A stretch of 64,000 nt of DNA from Pseudoscleropodium purum (GCA_963969395.1 OZ017797.1:806001-870000), one strand, 5' to 3'; counted from the first letter of the stretch, positions 14,560 through 25,835 are shown. Notes: generated by a model not told the origin, from the sequence alone. Numbers and translations are program-made.

Positions 14560-15090
14560 GGTAAATCTTTCTACTTGTGCAATGTGACAATTTTGTTATA
14601 CTTGCGGTCAATGTCTTACAATTACACTTAATTTTTTTGTATAAAGTAAACCTACCTATGACAAGCAAAATAAGAGATTTGTTCTATTGTCATTATCAAA
14701 AAAAGTCAAATCTTTTTTCATACAAAGACAAATTTAAGAAATGAAGGAAGAAACTAGAATTTTATTTTTTAGACAAAGTATGAATTTTTTATAAATTTTT
14801 GAAGTGTGCTATCGAGTTGGCCAAAATGAATTTGTAGACTATTCTAAATTAGCAAATATGTATTTCCATTATGGTAATTTTACCTCCTAAATCAATCACA
14901 ATATTTTCTAACATGGCTATAAGATTTTTCATCATGAACATGACATAAAGAAATAAAAAAAAGAACTCTTTACTACCACTTTACACTAGCAAGGGGTCAG
15001 TATCCTATGAAAATCACTAATAATTCTAAAACCATCTCCCAAGGCTTTGATTATGGCTACAAATCAACCTCATGTGGTCTTAATCCCAAT
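14560..15090 (-). repeat. Dispersed repeat R3, copy 1
   Basis: The reverse complement of this segment aligns with 36060-36550. Shared words include 'catactttgt..aaaaaataaaatt', 'cttccttcatttct / gtcttcatttct' and 'gtcataggtaggttta / atcataggctagttta'. A third, shorter copy lies at about 25280-25400. The homology continues through the hAT MITE insertion site to the flanking sequence at about 15344-15370. Confidence 0.6.
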
Positions 15091-15144
15091 TACTAAGTAA
15101 AGGCTATCATAACTTAATATAAGTCTATAATAGAAGGTTTCCTA

Positions 15145-15335
15145 TAGGGTTGACAGGACGGTCGGACGTCCAGGACGTCCGGACGCGGATGTTGTGTCCA
15201 TAGCGTCCGCCTTGTCTGCCCCGCCCGTCCGCCTTCCGACGGCGGGAGGGACGCTGCGTCCGTTGGCGTCCGTAAGGACGGACATCCGGGTTACGGATGC
15301 TATTTTGGGGCGGGTGTACTGATTTGTCAACCCTA
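15145..15335. mobile_element. hAT-type MITE, 191 bp, with perfect 8-bp target duplication
   Basis: The ends are perfect 11-bp terminal inverted repeats, TAGGGTTGACA on the left and TGTCAACCCTA on the right. They are flanked by identical 8-bp duplications GTTTCCTA at 15137-15144 and 15336-15343. An 8-bp duplication with a YAGGG-like terminus is the signature of the hAT superfamily. The inside is strikingly GC-rich and packed with GTCCG/CGGAC pentamers in both orientations, as expected for subterminal transposase-binding repeats of hAT elements. There is no transposase, so the element is non-autonomous. The perfect duplication and surviving CpGs suggest a younger insertion than most repeats here. 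Confidence 0.9.
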
Positions 15336-15343
15336 GTTTCCTA

Positions 15344-16789
15344 AGTGCTTGTTATGGGAGATTTGCCTTTGATAAGCAAGTTTACCTTATACCATATACT
15401 ATTGGTATCGTGGCACAATCTCAATCAATTACCCTTCATTGTATATTCCTTCAATTGTATTCATTTTAACATCCACAAAAAATTATCTATCCATATCTAT
15501 ACTCACTATACAATTAAAAATTTGCACAACCCCTATTTGTTAAAGCTAACTTAATAATAAAAACTCCTACTACATGTTTTAACATAGCCTAATTTATATA
15601 TAATAGACTATATAGCATTTCATGGACCCTATAATAGCCCTACATATTATATAAATTTTTTTCCTTTTGAATTAAATAGACCTTATCTTTTAACTCACAT
15701 AGTATTCTAAAAATCGATAGTGATCTTCCAAGGCATATTCCATATCAATAGCTTAGGGATTGATTTCAATTTTTGTTCTATGAGTAAATCAATGGTCTGT
15801 GATTTTCGAAAATTGAAAGTTAGGGGGGGGATTAATGAAAAACATGTTGTTTGCATCTTTTCATTAGATAGTTTAGAGACAAAATCCCTCATTTTCTTCT
15901 AGTGCACCCCTTCAACAACAATGCTATTAGAATCCCAATGTTCTTTCAACTAATTTCAAAAGTAACTAAATGCATCATTAGATATTCGATTTTGAAAATG
16001 CATCTTGCATGCATCATTTGAGCAAATGATTATAAACAATTAGCAGCAATATGTAATAGGACAAATGCACATTAAACTATACCAATTTGGACTATCAAAG
16101 TCCTTATTTGAAATTCCTATAATTTAAAATACATAAAAGTCGTAGAACATAGAAAAGGTCACATTTTAATGTTGTATACTTGATGATTAATGAAATAAAA
16201 AATAAATCTTTGGAAAATTGTTTATATTCTATTTGACTATTTGTAAAAAACTTTGAAATGTACTCTTTACATAATGTCAAAGTCCACAACAATAAGGATA
16301 AGGACTCATTGGTTCATTACAAATTCAAATACTTTATAAAAGAAGGAATTATATTTAAGTAGGTATATATATTATCAAATGTTTAGATTAGAAATATATA
16401 GAGTTGTATTCCTAAATTTTGGAGATATGGACTCATTTATGTATGATTATTTTACTAAAATAACACTATTTCTCAAGATACATTAGACATACTTAAAATC
16501 AAATTTATACAAATCTATCTTATCAAAATAATTGTAATAAGTATTTCTAAGAATGGTCTATTTTATAATAGGGTTAATTTTCATTATAGTCGATTCTACA
16601 ATTTATTGAAATAAATCAAAATTTTATGTCATCTTTGAAGTTATTTTATATAAATTAACAAAAGAAATTTCTTGAAATTAAATTTTTCAATCTTTTTTTT
16701 TAACATAATATAAAAAAATTATAAGAAAAAAATCAAAAAAATTTAAAGATCATATATAAAAAAATGAAATGGACTTTGATAGATGTATT
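15344..16789. other. Intergenic DNA with one CACTA-like end
   Basis: No gene is recognised. At 15892-15904 'ttttcttctagtg' is identical to the right end of the CACTA-type MITE at 22238-22250, but no matching left end or duplication was found nearby, so it may be a solitary or coincidental terminus. A 9-G run lies at about 15825. Confidence 0.4.
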
Positions 16790-17060
16790 CATTAGAAGAT
16801 TTTATGAGGTCCCAGAAGGTCGTTTCAAGCAACTACCCTCCATAGTTCCCTCCGCAATGAAGCAAATGCCACACCGTTAGAAAAAAAATTTGAAAAAAAA
16901 AATTATTATTTCTTAAAAAGAAAAACAAAGTTGAATTTTTTTTTGGCAAACGACGTGGCAATTGCACTTCCACGTCAAGCAACAGGTTTCAGCTAGTTTG
17001 CAAGGTCAGAATACAACTGGGAACTCACAACCCTTCTAGATCTAAGAAAATCCTCTAATG
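16790..17060. mobile_element. MITE M1, copy a (271 bp)
   Basis: The left end reads CATTAGAAGATTTT and the right end AAAATCCTCTAATG, which are inverted repeats with one mismatch. Inside are an A-rich core and the palindromic block 'acgtggcaattgcacttccacgtc'-like sequence near 16951. The element has the same length and the same internal order as its neighbour 17090-17360. A target duplication could not be defined, so the superfamily is left open. Confidence 0.75.
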
Positions 17061-17089
17061 CCTATAAATTTTGATCCAACGTAGTGTGC

Positions 17090-17360
17090 CATTAGAGGAT
17101 TTTTGAGCTCAAGGAGTGTTGCTTCAAGCAGGTGTGTTGAGAATTGCCCTCCCCTGCAGTTTTGGGGAACAGTTGTTTCCAACCAAAAAATTTCAAAAAG
17201 AAAAAAATATATATTTTACTCTTGAAATGCAAAAAAAAATTTTTTTTTTTGGACGTGGCAATCACCATGCCACATCATTGAGCTGCCACGGCCCCCTATA
17301 GGGTTGTTTCCACAATGTGGGAACCCACAGCCCTCTCAAGGGTGAAAAAATCTTCTAATG
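17090..17360. mobile_element. MITE M1, copy b (271 bp)
   Basis: The ends read CATTAGAGGATTTT and AAAATCTTCTAATG. The order of features matches copy a: 'gcttcaagca' near the left end, a 'ccctcc' block, an A-rich core, 'acgtggcaat..atgccac' and 'gggaacccacagccct' near the right end. Only 29 bp separate the copies, which lie in the same orientation. Confidence 0.75.
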
Positions 17361-17504
17361 ATTTGCCCAATCAACAACAAGGTCTCAAACAATTTGAACA
17401 AGAAATTTGATCATCAATTTGAGCATCAATTCAATTAGTAATTTGATCATCACTTTGAGCATTTCAATCATCAAAAACTCACTTAAGCATTCATTTTTCT
17501 TGTA

Positions 17505-20035
17505 GTGAATGAAGCTCCTCCTACTAAATTGAAAATTGAAGAGCTCATTTTTGTTCTTAATAAGTGTAAATACATAGATTCTTTTAGCATTAGAAATAAA
17601 TTAACAACTTTCAAGTATTTTCAAAGATTTAGAATTATAGACAATAATACTAAACTTTGTGAATGCAATAATTGGGCTTTTGTACAAGAGAATAAGTTTT
17701 CAAATCAAGTTTTTGTATTCAAAGTGTTTGATTTGGGTTCAAATAGTGGTATTGATTTAGTAATGCGAATGCACAAAGGTGGTGACCTCTAAATGTTTAG
17801 ATTACATTTGATCATATGAAGCAAGTAAAGCATTGGACAACAATAGCTTATCATATTTATGACCCTCATTTCTATCATGTGATAATTGTTGCCATATATG
17901 ATATGCAATCTAAGGATTCAATTGCTTTATGCAATTTCATGACTAATTTGAATGTAGCAATGGCATAGTATGATATTGTCCTCTTATATTTCACAGGCTT
18001 CATGACTAACTATGTGATGGCAAATTTGAATGTAGTGTGAATTATCTATGGAGGTAGCAATGTATCTAAGCCTATGGTCAATTGTGAACGCACTTGTCTT
18101 TTATACTAAACTCAATCAATAGAAAAGCATACAAAGGAAGATATTTGAGTCGACCTTCAAGATCTACATCAAAAGTTGTGCAAGGAATATAAAGATGTAA
18201 CATCATCATCTGAGTCTAAGATCTATTTTTAAACCATTTGTACATGGTAGCACTCTTGAAAAGTGACAATGAAAGAAAGACTTCGACAACTAGAACTATC
18301 ATTAGTGATTTGGCACTTTTAGTACAAACAATGGGGAGGATTTATGGAAATCTTAAGGTCCTTTCACTTCTAATGCCCCTTTGCCTATTCTATTAACCTC
18401 TGATAATGCATGATCTTCTAAACCTACATATTGTTATAATCAACATTTTTTATTGAAATATATAGGTTCCATAGACATAGAATTCAAGCCCTTTAGTGCA
18501 GTTGATAAGACACACGCATATAATTATACAAAGTAATTATACCTCTATTTATCTTGCAATAACCTATTGTATTTGATATAGGATCTTTCAACTAATGAAC
18601 TTACAGAAATGTCATGTTACAACCTTGCTGAGAGAGTTCATAACAAATGGTTGCAATAGTCAGAAAATCAAGGTAATGATTTATACATAGCTACAATTGA
18701 TGACTATATTAGGGCATCTATGTGGATGGTGCAATATTATCACTTTTTTAAAGGTGAAAACTCCTAAAGGCAAAAATTAGTCTCTAACAAGAAGAACTTC
18801 TACTACATGTGGCTCAAAGATATGTTCAATGTATTAGCAATCCCAAAAATCTTCATAATGTAATGGCCAATGTCCCAAGGACTACAAAATATTGCACAAG
18901 GGATCTCCACTTTGAAAGTAAGAAGGTTTGGGGATCTCAAAAGACGATGGTAGACTTGCCTCTAGGTTCTAAATATGATTTACACTTCCTTGACAAAATC
19001 AATTTCTCTCAACCACGTGTGGAGAAAAGGATCACCCTTGCAATTTTTTCTAAAGTCCTATTGAGTACTATCTTTGAAGAACCTTTACTTGATACAAGTC
19101 AAAAAGAAGTTGAATTCAAAATGTCTACTAGGCCAACAAAACCATCAATATTACTAAAAACATTCCAAGTGACATGCATTGAAGAAATAGCTTGTGATGA
19201 GTCATAGTGGCATATCTACATATTGCACAATTGCCGAAGGCATTTGCTAAAGCATGCTTTGCCCTATAGGTACTCACAAAGAAGAAGTGTATTGCAAAGA
19301 TTGTATAAGATAATAAAGAACTGCAACACCAATATACATAAGTAATATGAACAATTACAAGAAGAACATCATTGACATGATACAATTTTTCTTTTGCAAT
19401 GACAACATTGAACATTGCATGAAACGATCAAAACAAAAATAAATTTTTTATAAACCACAAGTGCCAGACATTTGGCTAGTGAAATTTGGGACTAATTTAA
19501 CACAAAAAGAGATTATGGAGCTTCAACATGCAAGGTTCCATCTTTAAGAGTGTGTTCCAATCTCTCCAAAAAGATTATTTGGAGACTACAATTTACCAAA
19601 TGATGTATCAAGATTTCAAGTTTCAGCATTTCTTGTGGAACACCTTAGAACAAGGTCTAGAAAAAAAATACAAAAGAATCCCAATGCTTCAACAACTAGA
19701 TAAAAAAACAAAAAATGATTATACCTATGTTCTTACTTTGAAGGTATTTGTTCATTAGGTTACTATAATACCACATCCTAGTTTTGGGTGCATCATCATT
19801 TTTGACTTAGATGTACCACTTAATAGTAAATAATATATAATTATTGTAAATTTATTTTCAAAATGCACTTGTCCTAATTTCAAGGAAATGTTAACAAAGT
19901 CATTTAGAAAGAGTGGTCAATGCACAAATTGCAAGCATTTGTATTTCATTTTCTTTTCATATGCAATCTTGATGCAGTAGAAGATGTCTTCATTCATACT
20001 CTAAGCTTTAGCTTCAATGATCTAATATGTGTTTT
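17505..20035 (+). pseudogene. Degenerate transposase-like gene with SWIM-type zinc finger remnant
   Basis: Joining frames across stops gives a recognisable protein trail. An N-terminal cysteine region ('CECNNWAFVQENKF') lies near 17660. Next comes 'KQVKHWTTIAYHIYDPHFYH' near 17830, then 'CERTCLLY' near 18085, followed by 'TQSIEKHTKEDI' and 'VDLQDLHQKLCKEYKDVTSS'. 'WHF.YKQWGGFMEI' lies near 18310. Near 19865, 'KCTCPNFKEM' and 'GQCTNCKHLYFIFFS' match the CxC...CxH pattern of SWIM zinc fingers, which occur in MULE-type transposases. Many in-frame stops (for example the codon after CLLY) show it is dead. From memory, similar proteins are abundant in non-flowering plant genomes; the family placement is an inference. 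Confidence 0.55.
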
Positions 20036-21820
20036 TTGAAAACAACTTCTCAAAGCAAATGAACAAATCATAATTGTTGGGTAACAATGAGGTTGCCTAC
20101 GTGATTGGTAATAAGACAAACTGGAAAGACTTTCTTGTATTCCAATTTATTTTGTATATGTAATGAAAGAAAAAGGCCACTGCTTGATTTTTATGTCATA
20201 CATATTGTATTTAAGTACTTTCTGCATTTTTTTTCATTGATCAAGATTTCTTCACAAATAGCCCAAAATATATGTACTCAGAAAAATCATTTGACATAGA
20301 TGTTAGGAAAAGAAATTCTTGTTAATATAATTCCCCTTTTAGAATTCTTGGAAATGTCTTGAACTTTCAAGGTTTTTACAGCCTTATATACAACCAATTC
20401 CACCATATAACTTCTATCTTTGCCTAATTATATCTTTAAAAAAAATTCACTTTAAAGTATTTGTACTATAAAAAAGTCTTTCAAAGCAATATTCAAGAAC
20501 TAAGTTGAAGTTCCTACATGATAAAAAAATTCCCAAAACTTATTTCACACGGGCTTAGGGCATCCTATAATCCAACATTATAGGTTCTAAAATTCTTTAA
20601 AAATTCTAAAAGTTTCCACTTTTTATATTCTATTCTATACAAAAATTTTACTTTTTACAAAATAATACAAATAATATTTCATTGAAATTTTCTTTCAGGC
20701 TCAAATTTCTAGCTCCATGCACATATTTTACACTTATATATTAGCTTCACTTGTTTTAGAAGTTGTGGTGTGCTGAAATTAATTTTTAGGGCCCTAAATC
20801 AACCCATTTAGTGCCCTAATTGCAAATTATGAAAAAAATTAGATAGGCCTAGGATGGGCAACCTTCTAGATTATGTGTTAGTATAGTTTTATGATTTTAA
20901 GACATATATCTGGATGATGGAGGGGTGCTACCTCTTTTTTACTTGAAGTCATTCAATTAAAAAGTTTATCCAAAACATCATTGGAGTCCATTGCTTGAAA
21001 GGCAACTAGATTAGGGTTCCATTCACTTCCTACTGGCCAACTCTAGAAGGGTTTTTTGCCAATGCGGTGTAAAACCTCATAGATGGAATTAAAATTGACA
21101 CACTAATCGTAATGATGAAATTATTCTAAAAAGAAATTTTTTTTTTTTGAAAAAATTGAAAATTGAGTTAAAAAATGAATCTAATATGTTTTTCTCTTAA
21201 AAAGATGCAATGATTACCCATAAAATAAGAAGCTCTATAACTTTCACATCACTAATCCAAATAAAATGAATCAAGACTTATTATAGTATAACTTTGCTAA
21301 TGGACACAAATTGATATAAAAACTACATTCACATAGTGCTAATACATTTTTATATTCTAAATTTTTCTTTTAGAATCACATCAAAAATTGAGGTTACATA
21401 AACTTGTCCCAAATCTATTTTGTCCCTCGAGGGAACTTTAATCTTTTATCCTAGGTTAAACTTGAATAATATTCTAAGTATATCACCAATGGTGCTATTT
21501 TGTGAGCATGTGAGTATGGGCCTATGAATCTTGAGCAAGGATTATGTGAGCATTGAGCTCAAAAATTTGAAAAAACTCTAAAAAACTTTATAATATTTCT
21601 AAAATACATTTCATCTTAAAATTTTGGTCAAAATTTACCATTTTCACTAAATTTTTGTACCTATTATTGTGGACCTATTATCCTAATTATATAGAATTCA
21701 AATGAAAATTATAATTTTCAGTATTGTGTTTGAAACATTAGAAGTATATATTATGAAATGATGAACTCAATTGATTTGAAAGATGAATGGAGATGAAAAT
21801 AAGTTTGTATAGAATATTTG
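20036..21820. repeat. Intergenic repeat-derived DNA
   Basis: No gene is seen. The part from about 21130 to 21460 resembles 49640-50065: 'ttgaaaattgagtt', 'aatccaaataaaatgaat / aatccaaatggaatgagt' and 'ttttgtcc..gg.aac'. A segment around 21490-21650 ('tgctattttgtgagcatgtgagtat') recurs inverted at about 22865-22950, so a large, loose inverted repeat encloses the tandem array between them. Confidence 0.45.
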
Positions 21821-21822
21821 TT

Positions 21823-22640
21823 GATCATTATCATATAGCAATGTAGGTCTTCTCAAGGTTGATAGGAGGCTATCAATAATTTTCTTTTGATGCACTATTG
21901 TTGAACTTGTTTAGATTTTAGAAAAAAAATTGTCAATAAGAATTACTTTTATATATAATGATCTTTGTCACAATGAATTTTATTTTGATTGATCATTGTC
22001 TTTTAGCATCATGGATCTTTTTAGGGTCAATACACTAAAAGAAAGTTGTATTGGAAACCATACAAATGTGTGACATTGGTTTTATTGAGTTCTTAGTTTT
22101 CAACGCAGAATTCAACAATGGAATGCCATTCTAACGCAATTTTTTTTGTTGAAATGGCATTCTAGAACAAAATTTTGTGTTGAAAACTAAAAACTCAACA
22201 AAACCAATGTCACACTTTTTTATGATTTCCAATGTAGTTTTCTTCTAGTGATATAAGGATATCAACATTTTTTTTTATTTGCAAGTCAACGGATTTGTTT
22301 AAATTTTAGAAACAAAAATTTGTTCATAAGAATTCATTACATGCGGAAAGAGCTTAGCCGCATTAAATTTCATTTTTGTTGATCACTATCTTGTAATAGC
22401 ATGGGTCCTCTTGAGGCCAATGGGGGATACCTATACTTTTATCTTCATGTATTGGTCATTCCACTTGTTAAGATTTTGGAAGAAAGTGTTTGGTTGATAT
22501 GGATTATTTTTGTAAGATATGAGCTTAATTACACCAAAGTGTTGATTAGTTGATCATTGTCTTTTTGTGGGCCCTTCTAGGAGTTCAATTCTTCCATCTT
22601 TGATTAAATAGTCATTTAGTTAATCCCTTCTTGTTGCTAG
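21823..22640 (+). repeat. Tandem array of ~170-bp units
   Basis: The landmark 'gatcattatc / gatcattgtc / gatcactatc / gatcattgtc' occurs at 21823, 21991, 22381 and 22552. After removing the 218-bp MITE and its 3-bp duplication, the spacings are 168, 169 and 171 bp. The units also share 'agattttagaa' and 'caataagaatt / cataagaatt'. This is a short, degenerate satellite-like array and is non-coding. Confidence 0.75.
22033..22250. mobile_element. CACTA-type MITE, 218 bp, with 3-bp target duplication
   Basis: The left end is CACTAAAAGAAAG and the right end, read inward, CACTAGAAGAAAA, the terminal pattern of the CACTA (En/Spm) superfamily. It is flanked on both sides by ATA (22030-22032 and 22251-22253), the 3-bp duplication expected for CACTA elements. 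The two arms remain complementary over about 100 bp ('gtgtgacattggtttt' against 'aaaaccaatgtcacac'; 'gttttcaac' against 'gttgaaaac'), so the whole element can fold into one hairpin. It interrupts the second unit of the 170-bp array. It has no coding capacity. Confidence 0.85.
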
Positions 22641-22680
22641 GTACCTCTTAGTATCGAGAGGTACCCAGCAACAAGAGGGG
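22625..22680. repeat. Near-perfect 24-bp stem-loop
   Basis: The left arm 22625-22648 and right arm 22657-22680 are complementary at 22 of 24 positions ('gttgctaggtacctct' against 'agaggtacccagcaac'), with the 8-nt loop 'tagtatcg'. It lies at the right edge of the 170-bp tandem array and stands out for its GC content. It may be a tiny fold-back insertion; transcription is unknown. Confidence 0.8.
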
Positions 22681-22689
22681 AGTGATTAT

Positions 22690-23940
22690 AAAAATCAAAA
22701 TTTGAATGGAACATTCTCAATCAATTTCAAACACATCCTGATTAATCACCAATTTTTTTCCTTAAAATTTAGCAAAATCTAATAAGTAGTACATCAAAGT
22801 TGTTTAAAAAACTACAACAATAGGTTCATGAAAATAGGTATAAAAATTTATCAAATCAAATAAATTTTGACCACAATTTTTTGATGAAATCTCTAAAAAA
22901 ATTATATACTCACAAGCTCATGCTTACACGCTCATAGAATAGCAACCCTGAGTATTTCACTAGACTTTGCCTTATCTTGTTGTATTTCTAAGTCTTTATG
23001 ATTCATTTACATTAAAAGTGTTGAAATGTTAACCTTTAATTATGTAGGATTTAGCCCTTAAAATACAAACATTTGGATTTTGATGAATTGAACATGCCAT
23101 GCTCTATTTATATAAGAATTATTTTTTTCTTCCATCCAAATTGTTTCATTTTCACAAATTCAATTTATAAAAATTATACATCAAAGATTTTCAAAACTCA
23201 ATTATGTTCATTTTCTAATGTTCAAATAGTCCAAGTATGTTTTTCCCTCCAAACTAACTTTTCTTAACACAAATAATGACCCTCAAAAATTGCATTCCAA
23301 AAATAGATTTAAAAAATGTAAAACATCACTATAATTAAAATCTAAAATTCTAAATTTTGGAAAGATAAATTTGTAAAAATCTTTTCAATTATAGTTGGGA
23401 TTTCCAAATTTTGGTTTCAAATTTTATACACAAATATTGATTGGTGTAATAGTGTCTCCAAACATGAAAAATTGAAATATAGATCATCGTGTTTAATTTT
23501 ATTTGAAGTCATTGTTAAATTATTACTCTAAATTTGGCATTTGAAAATAAAATTTTAATTTTTTGAATATTGAAAATACCATATGATTTTTTTTAATTAA
23601 AAATAATTTAATATAATAACATTTTGGAATTATTTCTTTTAGAATTATTGTATTGTATTTAAAAGATATTATCACAAAATGCTCAATGCAAGTAAAATTA
23701 TAATATTACATAATGGACATATTTATTACATGATTTTTAAGGAAAAATTCTTTGGATTTCATCAAAGATGATGTTTAACAATACCCGTATGCCTAATAAG
23801 AGTTGAAATTCTTTATTTTTAGATTTCTTATATCACATGTTTATAAATTGCTTAATATTGTAATTAACAAAGATTAGCATTACAATGCAAAATTAAAAAT
23901 CATTTATTTTAAAAATAACTATTTTGATATAACTTGTATC
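22690..23940. other. AT-rich intergenic DNA, no gene seen
   Basis: No open frame with recognisable content and no clear structure, apart from the inverted echo of 21490-21650 at about 22865-22950. Confidence 0.45.
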
Positions 23941-24873
23941 TTAACTCCTAAAGTTCAATGACTATGTTTTCACCAAAAATGCTCCAAAACTTCCATCTTT
24001 AATACAAGTAACAAAATTTGGAACAAAACTTTTTTTAACACATATAATCATAGGATCTTGTAATATGATAACTCAAAAACATGTGTTAAGAATTTCAAAA
24101 AAATTCACCTCGTGGATTGCAAGATATAAATATTCAAATTCACTTAAATCATTTTTTTGGTCCTACAAAGAACAAGGTAGTTGTACTTCATGAGCTCACT
24201 TTTCTATAAAAAAAAATGTCCAAAATGGTGTTTAATCTTTAGATTAATTTTTCAAATCAAGTTGGCTACATGCTTGAAAAATTTCAAATCATTTGAAATT
24301 GTACAACATATAGGAAAAAAATAATAAGTAGACAATTATAAAGAATGATTCAAAATTCTAAATCATTAAGAATTAAATTAAGGAATTGAAAAATTCCAAT
24401 CCTGATGGTTGGGATGTTGTAATAAAAAATTTACATCCTAAAATTTTATTTTTTTCAAAAATATTGAATATTGAGTAAGATATTGAACTTCAAAGTTTAT
24501 TTTGGAGTATAAAATCCATAATTGCCCACAAACAAACAAAATCCTCATAACTTTTGACTCATTGATCAAAATAGAATGATTGAAATTTTTTCATGTATAT
24601 GTAACTTTAGAAAACCAACTTCAAATTTTTGTTTCTAAAAAAAGTGATTTTTTTTATTTGCCCAAACTACCCATTTACAAAAAAGTAACAAATTAGGCTA
24701 TAACTTTTGATTCCTATTTCCAAATGTCATGAAATTTAGTTCATATGAAGGATATTTCTTGTCCTCACCTTCACTTAAAATTTGGGCCAAAAATATGAAA
24801 ATCTCTAGTTACAAACACATACCCCAAATTTTTATGTAGCTAAAAAAAAAAAACTTGTTCCTTTAGGGGTTAA
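23941..24873 (+). mobile_element. TTAA-bounded element T1, copy A (933 bp)
   Basis: The left end reads TTAACTCCTAAAG and the right end CTTTAGGGGTTAA: inverted repeats with TTAA at the outer edge on both sides and no further duplication outside. The left third and the 'catcattccaaagtttattttgga'-type middle align with copies at 46188-47371 (same strand) and 52695-54585 (opposite strand). No transposase frame exists. The TTAA-CCC ends resemble piggyBac-type elements (known to duplicate TTAA), but without a transposase this is an inference; another superfamily with TTAA inside its termini is possible. Confidence 0.65.
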
Positions 24874-24879
24874 TGTAAA

Positions 24880-25835
24880 TAAAATCTACCTTTTGAATCT
24901 CTTGATCTTGCTTGATTTCTATCATATTTCTATCCTAAAAAATTTAGGGTTATTTTCATCTATCACAAGGTTAAAATATTCTCCCTTGATCTAAATCTAT
25001 TATAAAAATATATTTGCACTTATGAAAAAATATTTTATTCTTTGAGGATGCATTCACACTAAGAGGGAGAATTTTCACTTTCAAAGAGACAAAAACCTCT
25101 TCTAAGATCAAGGGAAAAAAATAATGTATTGTATGCAAAATCATCACACAAGTTGCTTTTATCTTGCTTAGGATTAATTTGTATTCTTTTGGTTAGAATG
25201 CACTATGAGAAAGACAAAATGAGCTCAATAAAGTAATAACCTTGCTTGAGATACAATTATTTTTTTTCACACATGGGGAAGTATGAGAGAAAAAAATATT
25301 AATTGAAATCATATTTTTTGAACAAAGTATAAATATGATGCAAAATTTGAAGTGTGTTGTCAATACAATTCACAAGTATCACACTAGGTTATCTCAAAAC
25401 CAACAAAAAATTCATTCATAAGTAATTGACTTCACCTAAAATCACAACATTAAAGCCTAAATGTGGTCATGTTTTTTAATGGTTTTACACCTGAAAGGTA
25501 AAAGAGCCTATTCATGCTACTAAGTCACTTCTTGCACATGTGCTAAGTGCTACTTTCACACCTCAACAATGTCTGTAAGCTCATTAACTAAAAAATAGCT
25601 TCATTTTGAATTCTTGCACAACCATAATAGTTTTTTTTTAATGATTGGCACAAATAGCCACATAAGATGAGCAAGGACGATTACCTTAATCAAAATAACT
25701 TCCAATTTCAGTCCTCCATTACAGGTGGGGATATTTTTTCTCTCTAAAAGTGAAGAAATGCCCCCAATGCGAATGGTACTTGTAGGACTTAGTGAATGTT
25801 AACTTTATAGAGGTGACATTGAAGAGGTCCGGGTG
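24880..25835. other. Intergenic DNA with partial R3 repeat
   Basis: At about 25280-25400 'gaacaaagtataaat' and 'tttgaagtgtgttgtc' match the R3 repeat at 14760-14820. The rest, up to the promoter region of the PP2A gene, shows no gene. At 25806-25880 'gaggtgacattgaagaggtcc' is followed by 'gaggtgatattaaagaggtcc' and 'gaggtggtatt', a small tandem repeat. Confidence 0.45.

Noticed and set aside
15142..15330. 62-aa arginine/serine-rich minus-strand frame at 15.2 kb
   Set aside because: It lies almost exactly within the hAT MITE and results from its CpG-rich repeats.
15892..15904. A second complete CACTA MITE ending at 15904
   Set aside because: The end matches, but no partner end or 3-bp duplication was found upstream.
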